Positions 42,832 to 56,000 are shown, counted from the stretch's first letter. The stretch is DNA of 64,000 nt from Closterium sp. Naga37s-1 (GCA_947471745.1 CANJKZ010000080.1:2029501-2093500); one strand, 5' to 3'. Notes: a model not told the origin generated them from the sequence alone. Numbers and translations are program-made.

Positions 42832-43633
42832 AGGTCCTAGCCTAGGACCGGTTTTTTTTTTTAGGGCCCACCGAGTAGCGCTACCCCACCCGTCGCGCCC
42901 CTGTGTTAGCGCCACGCTGCCTTGCCCTGCCCTGCGTTGCGCTGCCTGCACATGCCCTGCCCTGCCCTGCCCGCAAGCCGCGCCGTGATGCCTTGCCCGC
43001 ACGCCGCCCGCCACAGAGCGCCTTGCCCTGCCCTGCCCGCGCACCGCTCGCCGCCGCGCGCCCTGTGCTGCCCGCGCGCTGCCTGCCGCAGTGCGCTCTG
43101 CCCTGCCAGCGCGCCGCCCGCTGCGGTGCGCCCTGCCTTGCACGCGCGCCGCCCGCTACAGCGCGCACTGCTCTGCCTGCGCGCTGCTCGCCGCCGCGCC
43201 GCGCGCCCTGCGTGCGCGCCGCTTGCCACCGCACTGCGCGCCCTGCCTGCGCGCCCTGCCTGCGCGCCGCCGCGCCGCGCGCCCTACCTGCGCGCCGCTC
43301 GCTGCCGCCGCAGCGCCACGCCGCCGCGCCGCACGCCCTGCCCTGCCCGCGCGCCGCCGCCGCCCGCCCTGTCCTGCCCGCGCCATCCGCCGCCGGCCCT
43401 GCCCTGCCCGCGCGCCGCCGCCGCGCGCCCTGCCCTGCCCGCGCACCACCAGCCGCAGCGCGCCCTGCCCTGCCCGCGCGCCGCCGCTGCTGAGCGCCCT
43501 GCCCTGCCTGCGCGCCGCCCACTGACGTGCGCCCTGCCCTGCCCTTGCACCGCTAGCAGCCGCGCTGCCCTTCCTGTGCGCTGCCCTGTTGGCCACTGCC
43601 CTGCTGCTAGCACGCTAGCCTGCTCTGCCTACT
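42832..43633 (+). other. 5' leader of Copia-D
   Basis: GC-rich imperfect repeats of cgccctgccctgcccgcgcg type over about 42905-43610. Long open frames in all phases are repeat artefacts. Confidence 0.65.
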
Positions 43634-46366
43634 ATGGCGACCCTGAGCGTCCTCACCTTTGATTCGGAGGGCCGCCCGATCGAGTTCGACTCTTGGCTAG
43701 ATGACTTACAGCTATTCTTACTGAGCGACTCCAAGGACGGTATTTCACTGTTTGACCTCACTTCTGGCGCCTCGCCCGCCCCTGCCAACACAGCTGACAG
43801 TGTAGCTCGCTCCCAGTGGCTTACTTGTGACGATACTGCTCGCGTAGCCGTTCGCAACCACCTGCTGTTAGCCGAACGCGCTCACTTCGGACAGCACAAG
43901 ACTGCGAAAGCACTGTACGCCGCTGTAGTCGATCGTTACTCCTCCCCGGCCACTGCTGCCTTAGGCCGCCTTCTCCTGCCTTACCTGTTCCTAGAGTTGT
44001 CTGCCTTTGCCACAGTAGCCGACCTCGTCACTCACCTTTGCACTAGTGACACTCGCTACCGCGCTGCAATTCCCGCCGAGTTTCTCACCAAGAACCCTCC
44101 TCCCATGTACATCACTCTCTACTTCATAGTCACCTGCCTCCCTGACTCTCTTAGCGCTGTCAGGGACCTCCTTCTCGCCATTGACCCCACCACCCTCACT
44201 GTCGACCTGCTCGAGAAGCACCTCCTTGTAGCTGAGACTAGAATAGTCGCTGTAGGCGCTTCTTGTGGCACTCCTCGCACTCCCTTCTTTGAGGGGTGTT
44301 CGCCCTCCCCCCTTCTCCCCTCAGTCGCCTCTACTGCAGCTGTTGACTACCTTCGTGCTAAGGAGGTAGGAGCCGCGTCTGCCCCTAGTGGGAGGCGCCG
44401 CAGCGACAGGGGCAGGGGAGGCAGGGGCGGTGGGGGCGGCAGAGGTGGAGGCAGTGGTGGGGGCGGTGGAGGCGGTGGAGGGGGCGGCGATGGTGGAGGG
44501 AGTGGTGGTGGGGGTGGAGGTGTAGGTGGCGGCAGTGGTGGCGGCAGTGGCGGTAGTGGCGGCGGCAGTGGTGGCGGTAGTGGGAGTGGAGGCGGTGGCA
44601 TTGGTGGCGGCCGGGGTGGTACCAGTCAGAGGGGAGGCCTTGGTGGTGGTCAGAGGCAGCAGCAGCAGCGTCAGCTTTCGCCCCAGGAGCTACGTGAGTG
44701 GTTTGCTCAGCGTGGGGCGGCTGGGGGTAGTGGTCCCTGCCCGTATGTCATTTGCACAGGTGACCGCACTGGTCAGACATGCGGGAAGCTCCACACCCAA
44801 TACCGCTGCTTCTCTCGTCTTACCGACGCCTTCCGCACAGATTTTCCAGACGCGGCTGAGCTCCCCCGCTGGGCAGAGCTGCTTAAGCAGGGTGTAGACA
44901 TCTTTGCTCTTGATTATGATGCTATCCTTTCTGCCATGTATGCATTGGCTGTTAGTGCTGAGGGTGACTGTTACCTGTGTATGCCACCAGACCCAGGCAT
45001 CGAGGCTGCTGCTCTGGGTGCTAGTGAGTCTGCTGCTCTAAGTGCTGGTGAGTCTGCTCTCTCTGGTACTGAGTCTGCTGCGGCCTTGCACACCTTCACG
45101 CTTGACTCAGGTGCTTCCCACTGTTTCTTTCGCGATAGTACCACAGTCACACCGCTCTCTGCACCTGTTGCTGTCTCTCTTGATGACCCCTCTAGGGGCC
45201 CAGTCCTTGCACGTTCCTCCACTGTTCTGCCTTGCCCGGCGGTTCCGTCTGGCTCACTGTCAAGTCTCCACCTCCCCTCATTCTCTACGAACTTGGTGAG
45301 CAACGCAGTCCTTCAGGATCAGTGGGTTGATACCTTCACCCCTGGAGGACAGCGTGTGGCGATTTGCACGTGCTCCCAAACTGGCAGGCACCTGGCCACG
45401 TTCACCCGTTGGCCTGGGTCGAGTCTGTACACACTGACTACTACGCCTCCTCAGGTAGCTGCGTGTGCGTGTGCGTCAGGTCAGCTAGCGCCCCCCTGCT
45501 TGTGTCGCGTCCTGTCGCACCAGACGCTCCTCTGGCACCACAGCCTTGGTCACCCCTCCGTGACACGCCTCCGTGGCATGCACTCCCGTCTCCTTGTCTC
45601 TGGTCGTCCCACGTCTTTGCCTCCCCTCCCACCCTCGCCTGCCCCTTCCTGCCTTCCCTGTGTCGAGGGGCGGCAGCGCGCCGCTCCTCACTCCTCCTCG
45701 TTCCCCCCGACGACTACTCCCTTGCAGACTCTCCACGTGGAGGTGTGGGGCCCAGCCCGCGTCCGTGGACAGGGCCACGGGCGGTACTTTCTACTGGTCG
45801 TCGACGACTACACGCGTTACACCACGGTCTTCCCCTTGCGCCGCAAGGGGGAGGTCCCTGATGTTTTGATCCCTTGGATCCGCGCTGTTCGTCTCCAGCT
45901 CCGCGAGCGGTTCGAGACGGACCTACCGGTCCTGCGTCTGCACTCTAACAGAGGTGGTGAGTTTTCCTCCGACCTCTTGCGGGCCTTTTGTCGTGGGGAG
46001 GCAATTCGCTAGACGTTCACGCTTCCGGCCTCTCCGCAGCAGAATGAGGTTGCTGAGCGCCGCATTGGCTTAGTCACGGAGGTCACTCGTACCTCCATGA
46101 TTCATGCGGCTGACCCCCATTTTCTGTGGTCGTTTGCGGTCTGCTACGCTGCGCATCAGCTCAACCTCTGGCCCCGTGTCTCCTTGCCGGAGACCTCGCC
46201 GACACTGCGTTGGACGGGAGAGGTTGGCTATGCGTCGGTGTTCCGGGTCTGGGGATGTCGTGCTTTTGTCCGCAATACTTCCGCGGACAAGCTCTCCTCC
46301 CGCGCCGTTCACTGTGTCTTCCTTGGCTTTCCCCCTGATCCTAAAGCTAAAGGTGCTGGCCCTGGG
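43634..46366 (+). pseudogene. Copia-D Gag, protease and integrase (inactivated)
   Basis: Open from M-A-T-L-S-V-L-T-F-D to a TAG at 46010-46012 (Gln in A1/A2), then open again to 46366. Gag, a poly-glycine tract (44410-44610), the C-x13-C-x3-H-x4-C motif and the protease L-D-S-G-A-S are present. Two of three integrase catalytic acids are changed: the first Asp is Glu (V-E-V-W-G-P) and the second is Asn (H-S-N-R-G-G-E-F). The Glu in N-E-V-A-E is kept. Integration activity should be lost. Confidence 0.9.
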
Positions 46367-47202
46367 TGTTATGTGATGCTATCATTTGCATTCACGTATG
46401 TCTGCCTCCCATCATATGTTCGTGCATTGCATGCGTGGTGTGAGTGTGCGCAAGAATTGTGTTTGGTGTGGTTTGGATTCTTTGAGTGTGTGTGAATGTT
46501 ATTTGGCTTGGGCAGATATCTGAAGTGACTCCACTGCTCAAGAGCTTTCCGACGAACCAAGAATCGTCGCGATCGGAGCAAGAACGAGAAAGTTATGATG
46601 ATTCTAAGCTTTGGTTGGGATGTGACGACTTTGGGAAGTTGTGAAGTGACTCTATATGGGGTACAAACTTTTGGGGGTTGGGAAATTCGTCCTCATCACT
46701 GTAGATGCTGCCAAGTGGTTGGGAGAAACCAAATGGGTTGGCAAGTGTGGCCAACTTGGGTGAGGTGGATTGTGGAGGTTGGGAAAGTGACAAATGTCAA
46801 AGTTGGGGTATTCATAGAGAAGGGAATTGTGTGGCATGGGGTTTCCTTGGTTGGGGACTCTCTTGGGACCTTCCCTCTCGTCCTCCTCTTCCCCTCACAC
46901 CTGGTTAGTGCTACTCTAACTTCCTTGTGTGAACTTTTGAGATAATTTTGATTGAGTTAAGTTCCTATGGAAACATACCCCCTAGTGCGCCGAAAATCAT
47001 AACTCGAGATATACTTCATCATTTGATACGATTCAAATTGTGAAAGATAGCCACGAGCAAGGGCTACAACATACTCGAGTTTGAAAGAATTCTAACAGTG
47101 CGTTATCCGTCGACGACGCTTCTTGTGAAGTCGACATTTCTGTCCAGATTTTGAGATATTTCGGCTCCTAATCTTCGTAGACTCCGTCCTTAGTCTCTAA
47201 CA
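46367..47202 (+). repeat. 5' LTR of Copia-E
   Basis: 836 bp, begins tgttatgtgatgc and ends gtctctaaca. Low-GC compared with the A/B/D elements. Confidence 0.92.
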
Positions 47203-47422
47203 AGTGGTATCAGAGCAGATTAAGGAGTTTGTGGGAGTCTACTGAAGTGTGAAGACCCTCCTAGACCCACCATGGCCTGTGGGCGTGCCTAAGTGGAGTT
47301 CTGGAGGTTGCATGTGACTTCCGCTAAGGGGAAACTCTGCCGAAATTTCGTTGGCGCCGACACTTGTGAAAATATTGTGGGACTTCGATGTGGACAGCAA
47401 AACGGGGAGCTGAAACCTATGA

Positions 47423-48636
47423 TTGGGAGCAGAGGAGATGAGTCAAGGGAGTCGAGAAGCAGCTGAGAAGAGAAGTGAGCCGCCACCATCCAAGATTGAG
47501 GCGTTGGATGGCTCCAATTACGAGGAATGGTGCGGGCGGATGAGGAGCGCCTTCAAGCGCTACAAGCTGCTGAAAATTGCTATGGGAGAAGAGATGATGC
47601 CGGAGGAAGGAGATGCCCGCGATCGGTGGATTGAGAAGAGCGTGGTGCTGTACGACCTCATCGTCCAATCGGTCAACAACGATATGTTCCAGCACATCAA
47701 GGATTTGGTGGAGTTGGATGATTCCGGACCAAAGGCGTGGAAGCTGCTACGCGACGTGATTCAGCCCAACACGCTGCCGATGGTGATTGTGTTGGAGAAG
47801 GAGTTGGCTGCCCTCTCCATGCGACCGGGCGACGATGTGAAGCCGGTCCTTGACAAGATCAAGGACACCTATGCGAGGATGGCAGCGGCGGGAAGCACGG
47901 TGTCGCAGATGCAGCAATGCACCAAGATCATATCGGTGCTCGACAACTCATGGGACAACCTCATCCCCACCCTCAACGTTCAGCAGGACAAGTGGACGCC
48001 TGAGTGGCTACGGCAGCAGATCCTGCAGGAGGACTTCCGCAGGCGTGGTGCTGCCAACAAAACTGCTGAGAGGTATGGAGCTGCAGGAGGCAGCAGAGGA
48101 AGAGGCGGAGGGAGAGGCCGAGGCCGCGGGAGAGGCTTTGGCAGAGGAAGAGGCCGAGGTGACTACAACGAGGGGCATGGGAGCTCTGGTGGCAGGGGGA
48201 GCACCCGAATGGAGGGTGCGTGCTGGTACTGAAAGAAGGCACGACACTCTTGGTTCAAGTGTTTCAGCCGGCCTGAGGGATGGGCGCCTCCAGGCATGAA
48301 GCCGCCAAGTGGTGAACGTGCACGAGGTGGCGCTGTGCAAGGTTCAGGTGCACAAGGTGATGGTGCACAAGGTAAAGCCGACCCTGGGATGTTCCTCATG
48401 GTTGAGGATGTGAAAGGGAGTGAGGGTGATGTGGGTTCGGTTGGGAAGGTTGTAATGCACCCTCTCACTCACAAGGTGATCGATTCAGGTTGCACAAGTC
48501 ACATGGCACCAAGGGCAGATTTGCTTGATCAGGTAAAGCCCCTTGGGAAGATCAAGTTTGTGGCTGCCGCTTCAGGTGCTTTGCTCCCTGTGATAGGTGT
48601 GGGGAATGCCAAGGTAATGGGAGCTAATGGGGGCTT
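47423..48636 (+). pseudogene. Copia-E Gag and start of protease
   Basis: Starts M-G-A-E-E-M-S-Q-G-S. UBN2-type Gag with L-D-G-S-N-Y-E-E-W, then an Arg/Gly-rich stretch (R-G-R-G type, 48090-48170). The zinc knuckle reads C-W-Y-[TGA]-K-K-A-R-H-S-W-F-K-C: the TGA at 48230-48232 stands exactly at the second Cys of C-x2-C-x4-H-x4-C. The protease motif V-I-D-S-G-C-T-S-H-M follows in the same frame. A frame shift lies near 48630. Confidence 0.86.
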
Positions 48637-50286
48637 GTGGGGCTGGGGAATGTGCTGTTGGTTGAAGATTTGTCCGCTAACCTTCTTTCTGTGCGCCGGC
48701 TGCAGAAGAGCAAGGCCAAAGTGACCTTCGGCCCAACCAGCTGCCGTGCAAAGCTTGGAAAGTTGCTGCTGTGGAATTTGGAGGAGAAGAGCAGCTGCAT
48801 CAAGGACCTGTGGCAGCTGCCCATCATCCCTTGGAATGGGAAACCACCAGAAACGGCAGCGGCAGCGGAAGCGGCTAAAGCAACTGCGGGAGGAGAGGAG
48901 ACTGCACCATCTGCTGGGGCCCTGGATGCAGTCAAGAAGGTGCAGCAGCCACAGCAGCCACATGGTGAGGTGCTTGCTGGTGTGGATGCAACCGCTGCAT
49001 GGGCAAAGGCTTCATCCGGGAGTGGTGAGGCCGATTGGGAGACGTGGCACGAGAGGCTGTGTCATGTGAACTTTCCTATGCTGCAGAAGCTAGTGAAGGA
49101 TGGGAGCTTGAAGGGGCTAGAGGTGAAAGGGGCAGCAAAGGAGATTGGGAGCTGCCCTACATGCCTTGAGACCAAATTCACGAAATTTCCCTTCAGTAGC
49201 AGCACGGGACCAGCCAAGGCACCACTCGCGCTTGTGCACATGGATGTGGTGGGTCCCACAAGGGCCCTTTCACTATCGGGCAGCCGCTACTTCTTGACCA
49301 TTGTGGACGACCACACGCGTGCGGTGTGGGTCTACCCTCTGAAAACTAAGGGGGAGGTGGCAGCGGCTGTTCTTAAGGAGTGGATGCCGAGAGCTCAAAG
49401 GGAGAATGAACACAAGGTGAAGGTGATCCGCACTGACAACGGGGGAGAATTCATTGGCGCTGATTTTGAGGCGGTGCTGAAGAAGAAGGGGATCCAGCAT
49501 CAGCTCACAGTGCCCTACAACCCTCAGCAGAACGGCGTGGCTGAGCGCTTCAACCGGACCCTGCAGGAAGGTGCTCGCACTCTCCTTGGGCGTGCAGGGC
49601 TGCCGGATCCGTTTTGGGTGACTGCACTGCGGCAGGTCGCCCTTGTGAAGAACAGGGTGCTAGCGACTGTGGGGGACAAGCAGTGGGTCCCCTACACCAA
49701 GTGGTATGGGAGTGCACCAGCAGTCAATATGCTGAGAGCCTTCGGCTGCATGGTGGTGTTTTATGTGCCTAAGGAGAAGAGGGGAAAGCTGGAAGCTTCT
49801 GGGAGATGGGGTGTGCACTTGGGGCTTGCTAAGGATCACAAGGGCTGGTTGATATGGGACTTGACCAGCCAGCAGCTGACTTTGTCGAGGGATGTGAAGT
49901 TCCTCGAGTCCTTATACTACAAGGAGTGGAAGCAGCAGCAGCATAAGTTTCCTACTACACCGCTGATCATTGAGGCCGATGAGGTGCAGCGGCCTTCGAG
50001 GCAAGTGCAGGTCACTGTCTCAGAGGAGGAGATTTCTGGGGTGACTGAGGATGGGGGAGAACCTGAGGTGGAGGAGCAGCAGCAGCAGCAAGGTGCTCCA
50101 CAAGGTGCCGTACGTCCGGGTGACCGTCCTAGGAGGGATGTGCGCCCTCCTAACCGGCTGACCTATCCGAGCTTTGGCAAGCCAAAGGTGGTAAGGGCTG
50201 GGAGTGTGGCTGAGCAGTGTGATGAGGAAAAGATAGCACACTGCTACTGGGCAGCCGTCCCTGAGCTTGAGCGGGCCCGATGCTGA
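48637..50286 (+). pseudogene. Copia-E protease end and integrase
   Basis: Contains L-S-A-N-L-L-S-V-R-R-L, pre-integrase W-H-E-R-L-C-H-V-N, and the integrase core with D (H-M-D-V-V-G-P), D (R-T-D-N-G-G-E-F) and E (N-G-V-A-E-R-F-N). All three catalytic acids are present. It ends by a frame shift near 50270 at the start of the RT region. Confidence 0.88.
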
Positions 50287-51826
50287 AAAGTGGAAGCAGA
50301 GTGTGAAGGACGAGTATGACTCTCTGCTGGAGAATGAGACTTGGGAGTTGTGTGAGCTGCCTCCTGGGAAGAAGGCCATTTCTTCCAAGCTGATTTTTAG
50401 GCACAAGTACGGACCTGATGGGGCGCTGACCCGCTACAAGTCAAGGCTTGTGGCTAAGGGGTTTCAGCTGACAAAGGGGAAGGACTTTGACGAGATTTTT
50501 GTTCCTGTGGGGAAAGGCACAACATTGCATGTGTCATTGGCAATGGCAGCAAACCGTGGATGGCGGGTGAAGCAGATGGACATTACCACCGCCTTCCTCA
50601 ATGAGATAATTCTGGAGGAGCTGTACATGTTACAGCCTGAGGGTTTGGATGATGGGAGCGGCAGGGTGTGCAGGCTAAAGAAGGCCATCTATGGCCTGAA
50701 GTAGGCTCCTCGCGCCTGGTACCACAAGCTGGAGGAGACACTGCTGGCTGGGGGATTCAAGAAGAGTGAGTGCGACCACAGCTTGTTCCTGCTGCAAGAG
50801 AAGGAGCAGTTCCTGATGCTCCTGGTGTATGTGGACGACATCCTGCTCTTCTCGGAGTCGTCTGCGATGATTGAGCGTGTGAAGGAGATGCAGGAGATGC
50901 AGTTTAAGTGTTCCAAGATGGGAGATGTGAAGTACTACATGGGGATGCATGTGGAGAGGGACCTTGACAAGGGAGTGTTGAGGTTGCACCAGAGGAAGTA
51001 CTGTGAGGGGCTGGCTGAGAAGTATGGGCTGCAAGATGGAGGAAAGCCAGCAACCCCACTGCCTGCGGGGTTCACTGTGGAGCCTTGTGCTGATGAGGAG
51101 GTGGTGGGTGAGAGTGACAGGAAGCTGTTTCATTCCATGGTTGAAGCGCTCAACTATGCGGCCAACCACACGCGGCGTGACATTGCCTTTGCAACATCCA
51201 GGCTTGCTAGTGTGGTCTCACGCCCCAGTCATGAGCAGTTGGAAGCGGCCAAGAGATTGGTCCGCTATGTAAGCGCTACAGCATTAGTGGGCTTGGATTA
51301 CAGTGCTGTGCGACAGAGGCTGCAGAGGGGTGCAGCTGATTTGAGCAAGGGGGAGATGCTCTTGACTTGCTACACCGACGCTAGCTTCAACTCTGTGAAG
51401 ACGGATGGCACCAGCATTTGAAGCTATGTGTGCCCGTTTGGAAGTGGTGCAGTGAGCTGGCGCAGCAAGAAGCAGAACGAGGTGGGGCAGTCCTCGTGTG
51501 AGACAGAGTACATGGCCCTGCATCATGGGGCTAAGGAGGTGGTGTGGCTGAGGCGTTTATTGGAGGAGATTGGAGTTGGTCAGGGGGAGCCGACTGTGAT
51601 GTTCTGTGACAATGAGTCGGCAGTGAAGTTAGCCAAGAATGCTTGTCTTCATGGGCTGACCAAACACATTAGGCCTAAGTGGCATTGGGTGAGGAGGCTC
51701 CTTGACAAGGAGGTGCGGCTGGAGATTGTGAAGACCCATCAGCAGGCGGCTGACATTCTCACCAAGCGCATGGCTGAACATGAGCATTGGAAGGGCATGA
51801 AGCTTGCTGGGATGAGTGTGCATTGA
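50267..51826 (+). pseudogene. Copia-E reverse transcriptase and RNaseH
   Basis: One frame with two internal stops. RT: K-L-I-F-R-H-K-Y, M-D-I-T-T-A-F-L, then Y-G-L-K-[TAG]-A-P-R, where the TAG (50702-50704) replaces the almost invariant Gln of copia RTs, then Y-V-D-D. RNaseH: Y-T-D-A-S-F, a TGA at 51419-51421, S-S-C-E-T-E-Y, C-D-N-E-S-A and A-A-D-I-L-T-K. It ends at a TGA at 51824-51826 close to the polypurine tract. Confidence 0.9.
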
Positions 51827-51883
51827 GGGTGCATGCTTGAGCTTTGGCATGTGAGATGATGGTAGGCAGCCCGAGGGGGAGAT

Positions 51884-52159
51884 TGTTATGTGATGCTATC
51901 ATTTGCATTCACGTATGTCTGCCTCCCATCATATGTTCGTGCATTGCATGCGTGGTGTGAGTGTGCGCAAGAATTGTGTTTGGTGTGGTTTGGATTCTTT
52001 GAGTGTGTGTGAATGCTATTTGGCTTGGGCAGATATCTGAAGTGACTCCACTGCTCAAGAGCTTTCCGACGAACCAAGAATCGTCGCGATCGGAGCAAGA
52101 ACGAGAAAGTTATGATCGTTCGAAGCTTTGGTTGGGATGTGACGACTTTGGGAAGTTGT
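51884..52159 (+). repeat. Copia-E 3' LTR, left part
   Basis: First 276 bp of the 3' LTR, ending at the Copia-F insertion (TSD GTTGT at 52155-52159). Confidence 0.92.
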
Positions 52160-52975
52160 TGTCAACGGGAGTTGTGTTTGGCCCCGTCCTCGCTTGGGCG
52201 GAGCCGTCCGTGGGAGCCACGAAATCGTGGTGGTCCGTGGGAGCCACGAAACCGTGGTGGTCCGCGGGAGCCACGAAATCACGGAGGACCGTGGAGCCAC
52301 GAAATCACGGGGGACCGTGGAGCCACGAAATCACGGGGGAACGTGGAGCCACGAAACCGCGGGAGGACCGCGGTGGCCGAGAAATCGTGGGAGGACCGCG
52401 AAATACCCGGTCAACCAGGATACCCGGGCGACGCGCGCGAATGTCGTCGGGGTGTTTCTGCAAGTACGATTTCGGGGGTGGTATCCCGAGGTCGACGTGG
52501 CTGGTGGGCGTCGTCACGGGTGAAGGGTCTGCGCTGGGCGTGTGACAGGGAGTTGGGCGCCAACCAGCAGCATGCACGTGCGAAGCTGGTGCACCGTTGT
52601 GGAGCGGATGCGACGCTGTACAGCCGACATACTGCAGCGTTGGCGCACCGCGGACTTGCAACGTTGGCAAGCCTCGACTCTGCTCTGCTGGAGCGCGATC
52701 GACCAAGTCGTGCTGGCACGCGGTCGACCGTGCTGCGCTGGCAGTCGACCAGCAGCCTTGCTAGGTCTGATGTAGTCAGTGTTGCCAATGTTGATGCTAA
52801 TCATTCTGGACCTTTGTTGTTATGTTTTCCTAGTGAAACTCTTGCCAATTTTCCCCGTGAACTAGCAAGCAGTGTTAGCACTTGGAAACGACTAAGGAAC
52901 CAACGAACGCAGAGATCACACGAGCATCCGTGCCTTGCCCGTAGTCTATCTCCCGTTGCACAAGTTATCTCCGCA
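52160..52975 (+). repeat. 5' LTR of Copia-F
   Basis: 816 bp. It includes a run of about seven imperfect repeats (52206-52400) around inverted repeats such as ccacgaaatcgtgg, able to form hairpins. It ends ttatctccgca. Confidence 0.95.
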
Positions 52976-53076
52976 TGGTGCGGTGAGCGTGGACGACACC
53001 GCGAAAAGACTTTCGGGTTAGCTGACTTCTCTTTCACCCCGTTTGTTCGTAGACCGACAGCTGTGCGGTAGTCACT

Positions 53077-56000
53077 ATGGTAGAAGCCGTAGGTGACGGA
53101 GGGGTGGTGGACACCCTGGAGGCACGGCTGGAGAACGCGAGGAGAAAGCACGAGGCCAACGAGTATGGCGACATCCCCTGGACGGTCGTCGAGGCTGGCA
53201 TCCGCTCCTTGTGGGCGACGGAGCACCCTCCCTCTCGGCCTGCGTCTCCTCGACCGGTGAACAACGCGAGCGGCGTTGACGCGGACGTCAACGCGGGTGG
53301 TAGCCAAGTTGGCAGCAGCGCGGGAGGCACGTCGAGGCAGCGAGGTGTGATTCGCGCCGATGAAGTCGGCGGCGTTCGGGCGCGAGGGATGCAGTCATCG
53401 GCGGCTGCAGGGGCCCCGCGAAACTACGTCGGAGGCAGACGAAGTGAATTGGCGCCGATGTCGGCGACACACGTGACCACGGGAGGAATTGCGCCGAGCT
53501 ACGGCTACTTCAAGTTTACGCCGGACAGGATCTCGGTCACCCCTCTGCTGGTCGGTCGTCCCGACATCCTCACGTGGAAGGAAGCCATCGAGCCCCAGCT
53601 GGAGATGGCCGGGCTGCTGGGTTTCGCCCGCGGAACCGTGGCGACGCCGGAGGAGCACTACCCCGACCTGCGAGCGGAATTTCGCGCCGTGCAGTTGCTG
53701 ACCTTTACGGTCATTTCGCGGTGCTGCTCGCCGGGCGTACAGATCGCCCTGAAGTCGTGCAGGGAGTACCTCGACGCTGGCCACCGGGCGTGGCATTTCA
53801 TCGAGTCAACTTACCAGGTCACCGACGACTTGTTCATCTCCTAGCTTGAGGGGCAATTGACGCACCTGCGTATGGGCGACGAGGAGACCGCGACTGACTA
53901 CTGCAACCGCGCTCGGCGAATTCTCGCCACTATTCGTATGGCTGGCGCGGAATACTCGACGGCTTCGTATGTCACGCATGTCATGCAGGGACTCCCGAGC
54001 AGCTACAATCTGCTGAAGCGGCTGTCGATGGCGCCGAGCACGCGAGCGACGCTCAACGAGGACACATTGACCTCGTACATCCTGCAGGACGAGGCAATGC
54101 AGGAGGCTGAGCGGTCCCAGGAGCTCCTCGCGCAAGTAAATTTCGCGGCCCCCGCGAAACAAGGTGGTCGCCCGGGACAGCGCGGGCAGTCTGGTGGCAG
54201 TCACCGCGGTGGCGGGAAGCTGGCGAAGGATGCTGACAAGCAGAAGTCGGCCAAGGAGGTCGGTCGTGGAGGAGGAGGTCGACGTCGGGAATGCTGGCTG
54301 TGCGGCGATCCCGATCATCTCTCCTTCGAGTGTCCCGACCGCAGTGACTCGGACGACGACGAAACCAAGGGAGGCCGCGGAAGGTCTGGCAGCCGTCGTT
54401 CGCGTCGAGGAAACCAGCCGCGAAAAGAGAAACAGTCGACAAAGTCGACCTCGGCGAAGGACGCCGACTCTTCCGCGGGTGGCAAAGGGCGAGGCGACAA
54501 GGAGGCGTCGTGCCCGCTGGTCGGTATCGTGGAACCGACCGTCTCGCTGGCGCCGGAGGCTGGCGAGGACTTCCACGCGGTGGCGGCAGCTGTGCAAGCG
54601 AACCCCGCGGTGGTCCTGCTCGACAGCGGCTGCTCGCACCACCTGATGGGGACGAAGGAGGCCTTCGTCAACTTGGGGCCGAGTGGCGACGTGAAGCACG
54701 TGCGTGGCTTCAATGGGGCGCTGCAGGACGTTCGCGACCGTGGCACAGTTGCGCTGCAAGGGGAGGCCGGGAAGCGAGTGCTCATCTCCGACGTTCTCTA
54801 CGTCCCGGGCGTGCAGGCGAATTTGCTTTCGGCTGGCCAGCTGAAGGAGAGCGGGGTGACGCTGAAGGACGACGGTGACCGGATGCTGCTCGTCTCCGCG
54901 GAGGGGGACGTGCTCGGTCGCGCGACGTACACTGGCCGCGTCCTCTGCACTGACCTGCGCCCATGCGCGGTCAAATCGGTGACACTCGCGAAAGAGGAGG
55001 TGGCACTGCGGGCGATCGTCTCGGCGACGAAAACAACCCCGAACAGGCTGCACGCGAGGCTGGCGCATGTTGGCATGGACACCATACGGAGCTCGGTGAA
55101 GCACGAGGTCGCCACTGGGCTGGACCTCGAGTCGGTGATTGGCGCCGACTCACCGTGTGTTTCGTGCGTCGGCGGGAAGCTGGCGCGGCATACCTTCCCC
55201 GACCACGGCTCCGAAGCCGGCGACGTCCTGGCCGTCGTGCACATCGATTTGTGCGGGCCATTTCGCGTGGCTGCCAAGGACGGCAGCCTGTACTTCTTGC
55301 TGCTGAAGGACCGCAAGACCCGCTCTGTGTGGGTGAGGCCGGTCGCCAAGAAGTCGGAGGTGCTGCTGGAGTTCCAGAAGTGGCTGGTGCTGGTGGAGCG
55401 GCAGGCGAAGCATTCGGTGCTGCAACTGTGTTCTGACCGCGGAGGGGAGTTCCTCGGGAAGGACTTCACTGCCTTCGTGGACAGCAAGGGAATCGTCCAC
55501 GATTTGACCTGCCCTTACACCCCGCAACAGAATGGCATGGCGGAGCGGGAGATGAGGACGGTGGTGGAGTCTGTGCGGACGATGCTGCTGCACATGGGCG
55601 TGCAGCACCACTGGTGGCATCTCGCTCTGCGGCAGGCCGTCTGGGTTCGCAACTGCCTGGAGCGGTCGCCACTGCCCGCGGGGACGACGCCGTACCAGCT
55701 CCTTACCGGGAGGAAGCCCGATTTGTCAATGGCGCGGGTGTGGGGCTGCATGGCGCAATTCCTCGTCCCTGAGCAGCAGCGCGGTGGGAAGCTGAAGCCG
55801 AAGGCTCGGTGGGGCCTTCACCTCGGCGTGTCGGAGGAGAGCAAAGGCTGGGAGCTCCTCGACATCACCGCCAACCGGGTGGTCACCACGTCGGACGTGG
55901 TGTTCTACGAAACTTTGTCGCTGGAGGTGTGGAAATCGGACTTCGGGCCTGCATCAGGGCGGACGCGGGCCAACCCGCCGACGGACACCTCGACGGCGAC

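Noticed and set aside
42881..43662. Ala/Arg/Pro/Cys-rich frames on both strands
   Set aside because: Copia-D leader repeats; open in many frames because of GC-rich tandem units.
52112..53071. A 319-residue plus-strand frame, repeated at 58374-59330
   Set aside because: It lies in the two identical Copia-F LTRs and mirrors their repeats; no sign of coding conservation.
53806..55104. 432-residue minus-strand frame
   Set aside because: Antisense shadow of the Copia-F Gag-protease frame, which has clear domains.
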